Source: Gemmatimonadota bacterium (lineage in GTDB: Bacteria > Gemmatimonadota > Gemmatimonadetes > Gemmatimonadales > Gemmatimonadaceae). Taken from it: a DNA stretch of 59,558 bases. Below, piece by piece: positions 46,894-54,424 of the stretch (its first letter is position 1; each line of letters begins with the position of its first letter). The notes under the pieces were generated by a model. The model ran no database searches, was not told the DNA's origin, and worked only from the letters and a program-made list of their open reading frames with translations. The DNA is taken from NCBI GenBank assembly GCA_025359135.1, contig JANYHJ010000027.1:1-59558 (forward strand), in the 5' to 3' direction. The position numbers and the translations under genes are program-made.

Positions 46894-47682
46894 ATGGCCG
46901 CGACCGCCGCTGACCGTCCGTTGGCCGTGATCACCGGGGCTTCGGCCGGGCTCGGCAAGGTGTTCGCCACCCAGCTCGCGGCACGCGGCCATGACCTCGC
47001 ACTCGTCGCGCGCGACGCCGGTCGGCTCAGCGCGCTCGCCGCCGAACTCAGCGCCGCCCATGGCGTCCGCGTCGAGTCTTGGCCCGCCGACCTGGGCCGC
47101 CGCACCGACGTGGATGCGCTGATCACGCGTCTGGGGCAGGCGCCGCGCATCGACGTGCTGGTGAACAATGCCGGCTTCGGCACGCAGGGCGCATTGGCCA
47201 AGGCGGACACGGCAGGGCAGGAGCAGATGATCGAGGTGCATGTCATGGCCACCAATCGCCTCGTGCAGGCCGTGCTCCCCGGTATGCTGGCGCGCCGCAA
47301 CGGTGGGATCGTGAACGTCTCGTCGGTGGCGAGCTGGGTCGCGACGCCGGGCAACGTCAACTACTGCGCGACCAAGGCCTACCTGCGCACCTTCTCCCTC
47401 GCGCTGGCGGCCGAGTGTGCCGGGCGCGGCGTCACGGTGCAGGCGCTCTGCCCGGGCTTCACCCACACCGAGTTCCACCAGCGGCTCGGCTTCGACAAGG
47501 GTGGCATCCCGGCGATCCTCTGGCTGAGCGCCGATCGCGTCGTGCACGAGTCACTCGACGCGCTCGCCGCGAGGGGTCCCGTGGTCGTCGTGCCGGGGAA
47601 GCGTTACAAGCTGATGGTCTGGCTGCTGACCTACGCGGGCTGGGTGCTGCGACCGCTGGCGAGCCGGCATCGGCGCGACTGA
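46894..47682 (+). CDS. Short-chain dehydrogenase/reductase
   Basis: The 262-residue protein has the NAD(P)-binding TGASAGLGK, LVNNAGFGTQG, the catalytic Ser in NVSSVASW and Y-x3-K in YCATKAYLRTFS, then CPGFTHTEF. This is the classical SDR layout. The C-terminus (LMVWLLTYAGWVLRPLASRH) is hydrophobic and could tie it to the membrane, as in DltE-like SDRs. GAGGA lies eight bases before the ATG. The substrate is unknown. It is divergent from etfB. Confidence 0.92.
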   Translation: MAATAADRPLAVITGASAGLGKVFATQLAARGHDLALVARDAGRLSALAAELSAAHGVRVESWPADLGRRTDVDALITRLGQAPRIDVLVNNAGFGTQGALAKADTAGQEQMIEVHVMATNRLVQAVLPGMLARRNGGIVNVSSVASWVATPGNVNYCATKAYLRTFSLALAAECAGRGVTVQALCPGFTHTEFHQRLGFDKGGIPAILWLSADRVVHESLDALAARGPVVVVPGKRYKLMVWLLTYAGWVLRPLASRHRRD

Positions 47683-47792
47683 GCGGTTCGCTTACGGCAG
47701 CGAGTCACACACCACGGCGCCCGGCTCGCTGTCGCCGCGCTTTGCCCTCGCGGTCGGTCGTGGGAACCTGAACGTCGCCAGGCCTCGCCGCG

Positions 47793-48212
47793 TCAGGGTA
47801 GTAGCGCGAACGCCCTCCCCTTCTTGTCGCGCACGGCGCCGAAGTGGCGCCGGTCGGTGGTCAGGATGCCGCGCGCCCCGAGCCGCTCAGCGATCGCGAT
47901 GACGGTGGCGTCGACGTAGCCGAGGGGCATGTCGTGGTAGCGCTTGACCAGTTGCGCGACACGCGGCAGGTCGGCGCGCACGAGGGGCTCGACCACGAAC
48001 TCGCCGCGCGCGAGCGACTCGACGAACGCGATCTCGGCCAGCGGGCTGATGTGCCGCCCGGCGAGGTAGCAGACTTCGGCCAGCACCGGCTCCGCGACGA
48101 CGAGCTCGCTGCGCGTGGTCGTCAGCCAATCGCGCACGCGATCGTGCCAGGCATCGTCGCCGTCGAGCAGGGCCACGAGGGGGCCCGTGTCGGCGACGAC
48201 GATTCCCCTCAC
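47793..48212 (-). CDS. PIN domain toxin, VapC-like (module 3)
   Basis: The 139-residue PIN nuclease starts IVVADTGPLVALLDGDD with the first Asp. EPVLAEVCYLAG, MPLGYVDATVIAIAERLG and GILTTDRRHFGAV supply the other acidic residues. It is paired with a ribbon-helix-helix antitoxin, unlike modules 1 and 2. The start is GTG at 48212, in a GTGA overlap with the antitoxin stop. Confidence 0.9.
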   Translation of the reverse strand: MRGIVVADTGPLVALLDGDDAWHDRVRDWLTTTRSELVVAEPVLAEVCYLAGRHISPLAEIAFVESLARGEFVVEPLVRADLPRVAQLVKRYHDMPLGYVDATVIAIAERLGARGILTTDRRHFGAVRDKKGRAFALLP

Positions 48213-48436
48213 GCGTGCGGGTCGGACCAGAGCAGTTCCTCGGAGCGCTCGGCGAGATCGCTACGGCCGGATCGGTACTGGCCGACGACGGACGGGAGCG
48301 GCCGGCGCGGGGCGCGAGCCACGTATTCGGCGGCGGCCTCGCGCACTACCGTGGCCAGACTGACGCCGCGCCGGCGCGCCATGCGCGCGAGGGCTTCGAG
48401 GACCTGTTCGTCGAGGAAGAAGGAGGACCGTTTCAT
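48209..48436 (-). CDS. Ribbon-helix-helix (CopG) antitoxin (module 3)
   Basis: The 75-residue protein has an N-terminal beta strand and two helices typical of CopG/RHH repressors (SSFFLDEQVLEALARMARRRGVSLATVVREAAAEYVARA), then a short toxin-binding tail. It should repress its own operon and block the PIN toxin. ATG at 48436 lacks a Shine-Dalgarno sequence. A TATCAT element ends five bases before it, so leaderless translation is likely. Confidence 0.85.
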   Translation of the reverse strand: MKRSSFFLDEQVLEALARMARRRGVSLATVVREAAAEYVARAPRRPLPSVVGQYRSGRSDLAERSEELLWSDPHA

Positions 48437-48478
48437 GAGGTATGATATGCTAATGGTCCATGTATGATGTCATATCCC
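48437..48478 (-). promoter_or_regulatory. AT-rich promoter and operator of module 3
   Basis: This AT-rich island contains a -10-like TATCAT (ATGATA at 48442-48447 on the plus strand) that ends five bases before the ATG, and repeated TATGATAT/TATGATGTCATAT half-sites suited to RHH dimers. ATGACA further upstream resembles a -35 but the spacing is 20 bases. Confidence 0.45.
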
Positions 48479-48522
48479 GATGGCAAAAGCAAGGCCGTGT
48501 TCGCCACGGCCCGTGCCCGCGG

Positions 48523-49752
48523 CTAGAACGCGTTCATCCCCGTGATCGCCTGCCCGATGATCAGCGAGTGGATGTCGTGCGTGCCCTCGTACGTGTAGAC
48601 GCTCTCGAGGTTCGCCATGTGCCGCATGCTCGCGTACTCGGCGAGGATGCCATTGCCGCCGAGCAGCCGGCGCGCCTCGCGCGCGATGTTGGTGGCGATG
48701 TTGACGTTGTTGCGCTTGATGAGCGAGACCTGCACCGGGCTGAAGGTGCCGGCGTCCTTCATGCGACCGACGTGCAGCGCGAGCAGCTGCCCCTTCACGA
48801 TCTCGGTGAGCATGTCGGCGAGCCGCACCTGCTGGATCTGCGTGCCGCCGATCGGGCCGTTGAACATCACGCGCTGCTTGCTGTAGCTCACCGCTTCTTC
48901 GAAGCAGGCCATCGCCGCGCCCATCACGCCCCACGAGATGCCGTAGCGCGCCTGCGTGAGGCACATGAGCGGACTCTTGATGCCGCCACTCTTGGGCAGG
49001 ATCGCGTCCGCGGGGACCTTCACGTCGACGAGCACCAGTTCGCTCGTATCGCTCGCGCGGAGCGAGAGCTTCCCCTTCTGGTCCTTGGCCGAGAACCCCG
49101 GCGTGTCGGTGGGCACGAGGAAGCCGCGGATCGACTTGTCGCTCTGGTCATCGCCCGTCTTGGCCCAGATCACGGCGACCTTGGCGTTGGTGCCGTTGGT
49201 GATCCACATCTTCGCGCCGTTGATCACCCAGGAGCCGTCGGCCTGCTGCTTGGCGCGCGTGATCATGCCGCTCGGATTGGAGCCGTAGTCGGGCTCGGTC
49301 AGGCCGAAGCAGCCGATCGCTTCGCCCTTGGCCATCTTCGGCAGCCAGTACGACTTCTGCGCCTCGGAACCGAAGGCGAAGATCGGATACATCACGAGCG
49401 AACCCTGCACCGACGCCATCGAGCGGAGCCCCGAGTCACCACGCTCGAGCTCCTGCATGATGAGGCCGTAGGCGACGCTCGAGAGTCCCGCGCAGCCGTA
49501 CTCCTCGGGCAGGTTCGCGCCGAACATGCCGAGCTCGGCCATCTCGGGAATCAGCTCCTTGGGCGAGCGGCCGTCGACGTACGCCTGGCCGATGATCGGC
49601 AGCACGCGTTCCGTGACCCAGCGTCGCACATTGTCGCGGATCGAGCGTTCTTCCTCGGTGAGGGCCGCGTCGATGCCGAAGAGATCATCGGCGCGCGGCG
49701 TCAGCGTCGGAGACGCGAGGTGGAGGTCGGTGTCGGTATTGGTGGCGGCCAT
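48523..49752 (-). CDS. Acyl-CoA dehydrogenase, glutaryl-CoA dehydrogenase-like
   Basis: The 409-residue flavoprotein has GCFGLTEPDYGSNPSGMITRAK, WVINGAKMWITNGTNAKVAVIWAKT, ARYGISWGVMGAAMACFEEAVSYSKQR and the catalytic-base region VYTYEGTHDIHSLIIGQAITG with Glu. These match glutaryl-CoA dehydrogenase, which oxidises and decarboxylates glutaryl-CoA to crotonyl-CoA in lysine and tryptophan breakdown. Electrons go to ETF, encoded 2 kb away. ATG at 49752 is the family start. Confidence 0.88.
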   Translation of the reverse strand: MAATNTDTDLHLASPTLTPRADDLFGIDAALTEEERSIRDNVRRWVTERVLPIIGQAYVDGRSPKELIPEMAELGMFGANLPEEYGCAGLSSVAYGLIMQELERGDSGLRSMASVQGSLVMYPIFAFGSEAQKSYWLPKMAKGEAIGCFGLTEPDYGSNPSGMITRAKQQADGSWVINGAKMWITNGTNAKVAVIWAKTGDDQSDKSIRGFLVPTDTPGFSAKDQKGKLSLRASDTSELVLVDVKVPADAILPKSGGIKSPLMCLTQARYGISWGVMGAAMACFEEAVSYSKQRVMFNGPIGGTQIQQVRLADMLTEIVKGQLLALHVGRMKDAGTFSPVQVSLIKRNNVNIATNIAREARRLLGGNGILAEYASMRHMANLESVYTYEGTHDIHSLIIGQAITGMNAF

Positions 49753-49800
49753 GGGGCGCTCGAGGCTGGCGTCGGGTGGGGCGGATCCGGATCGAGGGGA

Positions 49801-49806
49801 AAGATA
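49801..49806 (-). promoter_or_regulatory. TATCTT, possible -10 of the acyl-CoA dehydrogenase gene
   Basis: On the minus strand GTTATCTTTC lies about 48 bases before the ATG at 49752, the same sequence as upstream of the NrnA-like gene. Confidence 0.3.
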
Positions 49807-49897
49807 ACGCGGTCGTCCCCTGGCCGAGTGACACGCAGGTTGCTCGCCACGCTCGGATCGACAGCGCCCCCGCGCATGTCGCTCCGCGCTCAGGCGC

Positions 49898-50674
49898 CTA
49901 CACCGCCCGCCGCGCCGCCGGCGTGATTCCGAGCTCCCTCGCCTTCTTCCTGAATGCCGGCCCATGATCCACGCTCATGCCGGCCTCGTCCTGCCACTGG
50001 TGCACCATCTCGTGCAGCATCGTCTCGGCCGCCTGCGCCCAGCCATGACGACGCAGGTGACGACGCGAGACGGCGATCTGGCCGCTCACGTCACCCTTCG
50101 CAAGCGCATAGTGACCGAGGCGCGACTTCATGCGACGCGACACGACGACATCGAGCGCCTTGAGCCGGCCACCAAAGCGCTCGGCGTTGAGCGTCGCGTG
50201 CAGGGCCGTCAGCCGTTCGGCGAGCGCGCGATCCTCGGGACTCGTGGAGAGCCGGCGCGGCGGGCGCGGAGCGTGGTCGGGAAATTCGAAGGAGCGCAGT
50301 ACCCGCACCGCAGCGGTGCGCTCGGCCGCGCGACGCGCGGTCACGAACTGAACGATGGCGCGCAGGATATTGCTCGGCGCCTGCGCGAAGCCATGGTGCA
50401 CGCGCAGCTCCGAACCCTTCCACGAGACCATCACCGTGCGGTTGCGGGTGAGGCGAAGCGTGGCGATGCCGGTGAGGCCGAGGGTGCGGAGTTCGGTGAA
50501 GAGAGCGGTGGCGTCGCGCGAGTGCTGCCCAAACTCGAGCGCGATCTGCTGCACCGCGTCGCACTCGATTGGCGTCGTACGCTGGCGCAGTCGTGCCCTG
50601 CGCGTCGGCGGCGCCGGCGGCATCGCTCCCCTGGCGAACAGCTCGCCCAGCAAGTCGGTCAGCGCGGAAAGCAC
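49898..50674 (-). CDS. SprT-like zinc metalloprotease domain protein
   Basis: The 258-residue protein has a C-terminal SprT-like domain with HEMVHQWQ (H221, E222, H225) and a third His in DHGPAF (H237). The N-terminal 150 residues are less clear. Bacterial SprT proteins are poorly understood; eukaryotic Spartan cuts DNA-protein crosslinks. There is no C-terminal zinc ribbon. Start GTG at 50674 overlaps the stop of the phosphoesterase gene by 16 bases. Confidence 0.8.
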   Translation of the reverse strand: MLSALTDLLGELFARGAMPPAPPTRRARLRQRTTPIECDAVQQIALEFGQHSRDATALFTELRTLGLTGIATLRLTRNRTVMVSWKGSELRVHHGFAQAPSNILRAIVQFVTARRAAERTAAVRVLRSFEFPDHAPRPPRRLSTSPEDRALAERLTALHATLNAERFGGRLKALDVVVSRRMKSRLGHYALAKGDVSGQIAVSRRHLRRHGWAQAAETMLHEMVHQWQDEAGMSVDHGPAFRKKARELGITPAARRAV

Positions 50675-51480
50675 AGGCGCTGGGTGGTGCCGAAGCCGAG
50701 CGAGGCGTGCGACCAGCCGAGCGTCTCGACGGCAATCTCACGCTCGCTCACCTCGATCACGTTGCAGGCCGACGGGCGTCCGCCGCGCGAACGATCCGAA
50801 AGCGTGCCCGCGGTGGACACGATCGTGCCCGACGACGCATGCTCGACGAAGTGGATCGCGACCTCATGGTCATGGCCGCAACAGACCACGCGGGCACCGG
50901 TGGCCGCGAGCGCCTGCATCATCCTGGCCGGACGCTTGAGCCCGTGACGATGGGACAGCTCACCACGCACGGGATTGTGGTGCAGCACGAGCAGCTTGAG
51001 GTCGCCCGCCGCCGCCGCGGCAAAGCGCTTGGTTGCGTCCGCGATCTGTTCGTCGCGCAGGTCACCGATCACCGAGAGGTCGCGCATGTTCCACGTCAAT
51101 GTGCGCGGCGTGATGCCCTGCGACGTGTTGAGTCCCACCATCGTGACGCCGGGAACCGTGAGCGTCGGCTCGATGGGGCGGCCCAGGTAGCGGCTCCACG
51201 CGCCGAAGAGGTTTTCCTCGCGGCCCACCTTCATCGGGGCGAGCCACCAGCGCACGTCGTGGTTGCCAGGTACCGCGATCGCTGGCGCGTGGCGCTCGAT
51301 GTCACGCAGGAACACCGCGGCGCACTGGTATTCGCCGGCGCGGGCGCGCTGCGTCAGGTCACCAGAGACAATCACGGCGCTGAACTTCCGCTCGGCGACG
51401 AGGCGCTCGATCGCATCCACGTGCGCAGGAACGGCATGGCGACCGAAGTGCAGGTCGCTGACGTGCAGCAGCGTGGTCAG
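50659..51480 (-). CDS. Calcineurin-like metallophosphoesterase with apparent CTG start
   Basis: The 273-residue protein has the family blocks LLHVSDLHFGRH, VIVSGDLTQRA, IAVPGNHDVRWW, LLVLHHNPVRGEL and VVCCGHDHEVAIH. This resembles CpdA-like or Icc-type phosphodiesterases. The DLH block at residues 9-11 forces the start to lie close before it. I find no ATG, GTG or TTG there. CTG at 51480 overlaps the lipoprotein stop as CTGA. The Shine-Dalgarno signal is weak, so translational coupling is needed. Confidence 0.8.
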   Translation of the reverse strand: MTTLLHVSDLHFGRHAVPAHVDAIERLVAERKFSAVIVSGDLTQRARAGEYQCAAVFLRDIERHAPAIAVPGNHDVRWWLAPMKVGREENLFGAWSRYLGRPIEPTLTVPGVTMVGLNTSQGITPRTLTWNMRDLSVIGDLRDEQIADATKRFAAAAAGDLKLLVLHHNPVRGELSHRHGLKRPARMMQALAATGARVVCCGHDHEVAIHFVEHASSGTIVSTAGTLSDRSRGGRPSACNVIEVSEREIAVETLGWSHASLGFGTTQRLCFPR

Positions 51481-52208
51481 GGCGCCGCGACCAGGTCGGC
51501 CACGTGCTCGGCAAGACTCACGGCGAGCGCAGGCGTGAACTTGGGCGACGGATCGCTGGCCACCGCGCCGAGCCAGACGAGGCTCGCGCCGCGCGCATCC
51601 ACGAGCGCCAGCTTGAGCACGGCGCGTCCGGCGCCCTTGGGTCCGAGGAAGAGCAGTTCGTATGGAATCAGCACGTATCGCGACTCGGTGCCAAGCGCGA
51701 CCAGGTTGCGCAGGTTGGCTGCAAGTGGGTCGGGGAGTGGCAGCGTGACGTTGAGGCGCGGATCGCGGAGTGGCGCAGATCCGATGTCGAAGACATCCAC
51801 GCCGTACGGCCCGTTCGCGCGCATGCGGCGTCCGAGCACTTTCGGGCCCTGCCACTGCTTCGCCGTTTTCCTCGAGGCGAGCGCGTACTCGACTTCCTCG
51901 TCGAGCTTCGCGAGGTAAGCCACGGGATCGCCGAGTTGTCCGGTGAAGCCGAGCGAATCGGCCGGGTTGAGGTACTGCGAGGGCAGGAGGGCGAGTGGCC
52001 GCGAGGCGAAGGGCGCGAGCGGCCGACTGTTGTCCACCACGGCCGCAGTGTCGGCGGGGTTGGCGGCCGGGTTGGCGGGCCGCTGGGCCGCCGCCGGCAC
52101 CGGATTCGACGCGCAGCCCGCGAGGGCGATCGACGAAGCGACGATCAGCATCACCGTCATCCGGCGACGCGAGAGATGGCGAACCGAAGTCTGCACGGCG
52201 CTAAACAT
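51477..52208 (-). CDS. Predicted lipoprotein of unknown function
   Basis: The 243-residue protein has a signal ending SSIALAGC with lipobox LAG-C (C32). A disordered Pro/Ala-rich spacer (about 36-75) precedes an alpha/beta domain with VLIPYELLFLGPKGAGRAVLKLALVDARGASLVWLG. I do not recognise the family. It is the first gene of a minus-strand unit with the phosphoesterase and SprT-like genes. Confidence 0.7.
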   Translation of the reverse strand: MFSAVQTSVRHLSRRRMTVMLIVASSIALAGCASNPVPAAAQRPANPAANPADTAAVVDNSRPLAPFASRPLALLPSQYLNPADSLGFTGQLGDPVAYLAKLDEEVEYALASRKTAKQWQGPKVLGRRMRANGPYGVDVFDIGSAPLRDPRLNVTLPLPDPLAANLRNLVALGTESRYVLIPYELLFLGPKGAGRAVLKLALVDARGASLVWLGAVASDPSPKFTPALAVSLAEHVADLVAAP

Positions 52209-52344
52209 AGTGACCGGGGCTGGTCTGGGTCATGTGCAGCGGACGAACGGTCGACGGCAGTGATACGTATGGAGGCTGGTTGACCACCATGCCTGACGCG
52301 GGGCACCTTTCCCCGTCGCAATTCCCCCCGGCAACCGGACCCGC

Positions 52345-54417
52345 ATGGCCCGCATCCGCTCGATCCTGACTTGGACCATCGTCGCGCTCGCTGGTGCCTT
52401 CGCCATCGGCGTCGTCGCCCTCAAGCGCGGCGAGCCGATCAACGCGGCGTGGCTGCTCGTGGCGGCCTTCTGCTCGTACGCGGTGGCCTACCGCTTCTAT
52501 TCGAAGATCATCTCAGCCAAGATCTTCGCGCTTGACGCGAACCGCGCGACCCCCGCCGAACGATTGAACGACGGTCGCGACTTCGTGCCGACGAATCGCT
52601 GGATCGTCTTCGGGCATCACTTCGCCGCGATTGCGGGACCGGGTCCCCTCGTGGGGCCGACCCTCGCCGCGCAGTTCGGCTACCTGCCGGGCGCGCTCTG
52701 GATCATCATCGGCGTCGCGCTCGGCGGGGCCGTGCAGGACTGCGTGATTCTCTGTTCGTCGCTGCGCCGCGATGGCAAGACGCTCGGCGCGATGGCCAAG
52801 GAGGAGATCGGCACGGTGGCCGGCTACACCGCGCTCGTGGCCGTCATCGGCATCATGGTGATCCTCATTGCCGTGCTCGGACTCGTGGTGGTCAACGCGC
52901 TCAAGTCGAGCCCGTGGGGCATCGTCACCATCGGCCTGACGATCCCGATCGCGCTTTTCATGGGCGTGTACCTGCGCTGGCTGCGTCCGCATCGCGTGCT
53001 CGAGGCGAGTGCGATCGGGCTGGTGCTGCTCTTCGTCGCGTTGTACGCGGGCCGCTGGGTGGCGGAGAATCCGTCGCTCGCGCCGATGTTCACCTTCGAC
53101 GGTCCGAGCCTCGCGCTCATGACCATCGGCTACGGCTTCGTGGCGGCGGTGCTGCCCGTCTGGCTGCTGCTCGCACCGCGTGACTACCTGAGCGCCTTCG
53201 TGAAAATCGGTGTCGTGGGTGCGCTCGCCATCGGCATCCTCGTGGTGCTCCCGCCGCTGCAGATGCCGGCGATCACGCGCTTCGTCGATGGCACGGGCCC
53301 GGTCTTCGCAGGCAAGCTCTTCCCCTTCGTCTTCATCACGATCGCATGCGGCGCCATCTCGGGGTTCCACGCCCTCGTGTCGAGTGGCACGACCCCCAAG
53401 CTGCTGCAGCTCGAGAGCGACGCGCGCATGGTGGGCTACGGCGCGATGCTCATGGAGTCAGGCGTCGCGATCATGGCGCTGATCGCGGCCTGCGTGCTCT
53501 CGCCGGGCACCTACTTCGCGATCAACGCGCCAGCAGGGTTGATCGGCACGACGGCCGAGAGCGCCGCCGCGGCTGTTCAGCAGTGGGGCTTCACGATCAA
53601 CCCGGCGGATCTCACGGAACTCGCGAAGAACGTCGGCGAGTCGAGCATCCTCTCGCGCACCGGTGGCGCGCCGTCGCTGGCGGTCGGCATGGCACACCTC
53701 TTCTCGCGTGCCCTCGGGGGTACGAGCGCGATGGCGCTCTGGTACCACTTCGCCATCATGTTCGAGGCCCTGTTCATTCTCACCACGCTCGATGCCGGCA
53801 CGCGCGTCGGGCGCTTCATGGTGCAGGACCTGCTCAAGCACGTCTGGGCGCCGCTCGGTCGCGTCTCCTGGTATCCGGCGGTGCTCCTCACGAGCGCGAT
53901 GGTCGTGGGTGCGTGGGGGTACTTCCTCTATCAGGGCGTGATCGATCCGTTGGGCGGCATCAACTCGCTCTGGCCGCTCTTCGGTATCGCCAACCAGCTG
54001 CTCGCCACGGTCGCGCTCTGCGTGGGCACGACGGTCATCATCAAAATGGGCAAGGCTCGCTATGCCTTCATCACCGTGTTGCCGATGACGTGGCTCACGA
54101 TCGTGACGATGACGGCCGGCTTCACCAAGCTCTTCTCGGATGACCCCAAGCTCGGCTTCCTGAGCCACGCGGCCATGGTCCAGTCGAAGATCGACGCGGG
54201 CACGCTGCCCGCCGGCATCAAGACGGTCGCCGACGCCGCACGTGTCGTCGCGAATGACCGCGTCGACGCCGGTGTCGCGGGCTTCTTCGTCCTCTCGGTC
54301 ATCGTCATCCTCCTCGCGTCGGCCTGGGAGTGGTGGGCCGTGCTCGCTGGCGGCAAGCCCGCCGTCAGCTCCGAGGTTCCCTTCCAGGCGCGTGCGGCCT
54401 TCGCCGCGGGCGACTGA
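52345..54417 (+). CDS. cstA: Carbon starvation protein CstA (pyruvate/peptide transporter)
   Basis: The 690-residue protein has about 16 transmembrane segments and the CstA signatures YRFYSKIISAKIFALD, TNRWIVFGHHFAAIAGPGPLVGPTLAAQFGYLPG, GAVQDCVILCSSLRRDGKTLGAMAKEEIG, and AISGFHALVSSGTTPKLL. Known relatives import pyruvate or peptides under carbon starvation. Here the S9 peptidase and yjiX follow at once (spacing 7 and -4 bases), which favours a peptide role. Confidence 0.95.
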   Translation: MARIRSILTWTIVALAGAFAIGVVALKRGEPINAAWLLVAAFCSYAVAYRFYSKIISAKIFALDANRATPAERLNDGRDFVPTNRWIVFGHHFAAIAGPGPLVGPTLAAQFGYLPGALWIIIGVALGGAVQDCVILCSSLRRDGKTLGAMAKEEIGTVAGYTALVAVIGIMVILIAVLGLVVVNALKSSPWGIVTIGLTIPIALFMGVYLRWLRPHRVLEASAIGLVLLFVALYAGRWVAENPSLAPMFTFDGPSLALMTIGYGFVAAVLPVWLLLAPRDYLSAFVKIGVVGALAIGILVVLPPLQMPAITRFVDGTGPVFAGKLFPFVFITIACGAISGFHALVSSGTTPKLLQLESDARMVGYGAMLMESGVAIMALIAACVLSPGTYFAINAPAGLIGTTAESAAAAVQQWGFTINPADLTELAKNVGESSILSRTGGAPSLAVGMAHLFSRALGGTSAMALWYHFAIMFEALFILTTLDAGTRVGRFMVQDLLKHVWAPLGRVSWYPAVLLTSAMVVGAWGYFLYQGVIDPLGGINSLWPLFGIANQLLATVALCVGTTVIIKMGKARYAFITVLPMTWLTIVTMTAGFTKLFSDDPKLGFLSHAAMVQSKIDAGTLPAGIKTVADAARVVANDRVDAGVAGFFVLSVIVILLASAWEWWAVLAGGKPAVSSEVPFQARAAFAAGD

Positions 54418-54424
54418 ACCAGCC

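Noticed and set aside
47698-47731. CAGCGAG/CTCGCTG inverted repeat as a terminator between the SDR and toxin module 3
   Set aside because: The loop is 20 bases and no U-run follows, so support is too weak.
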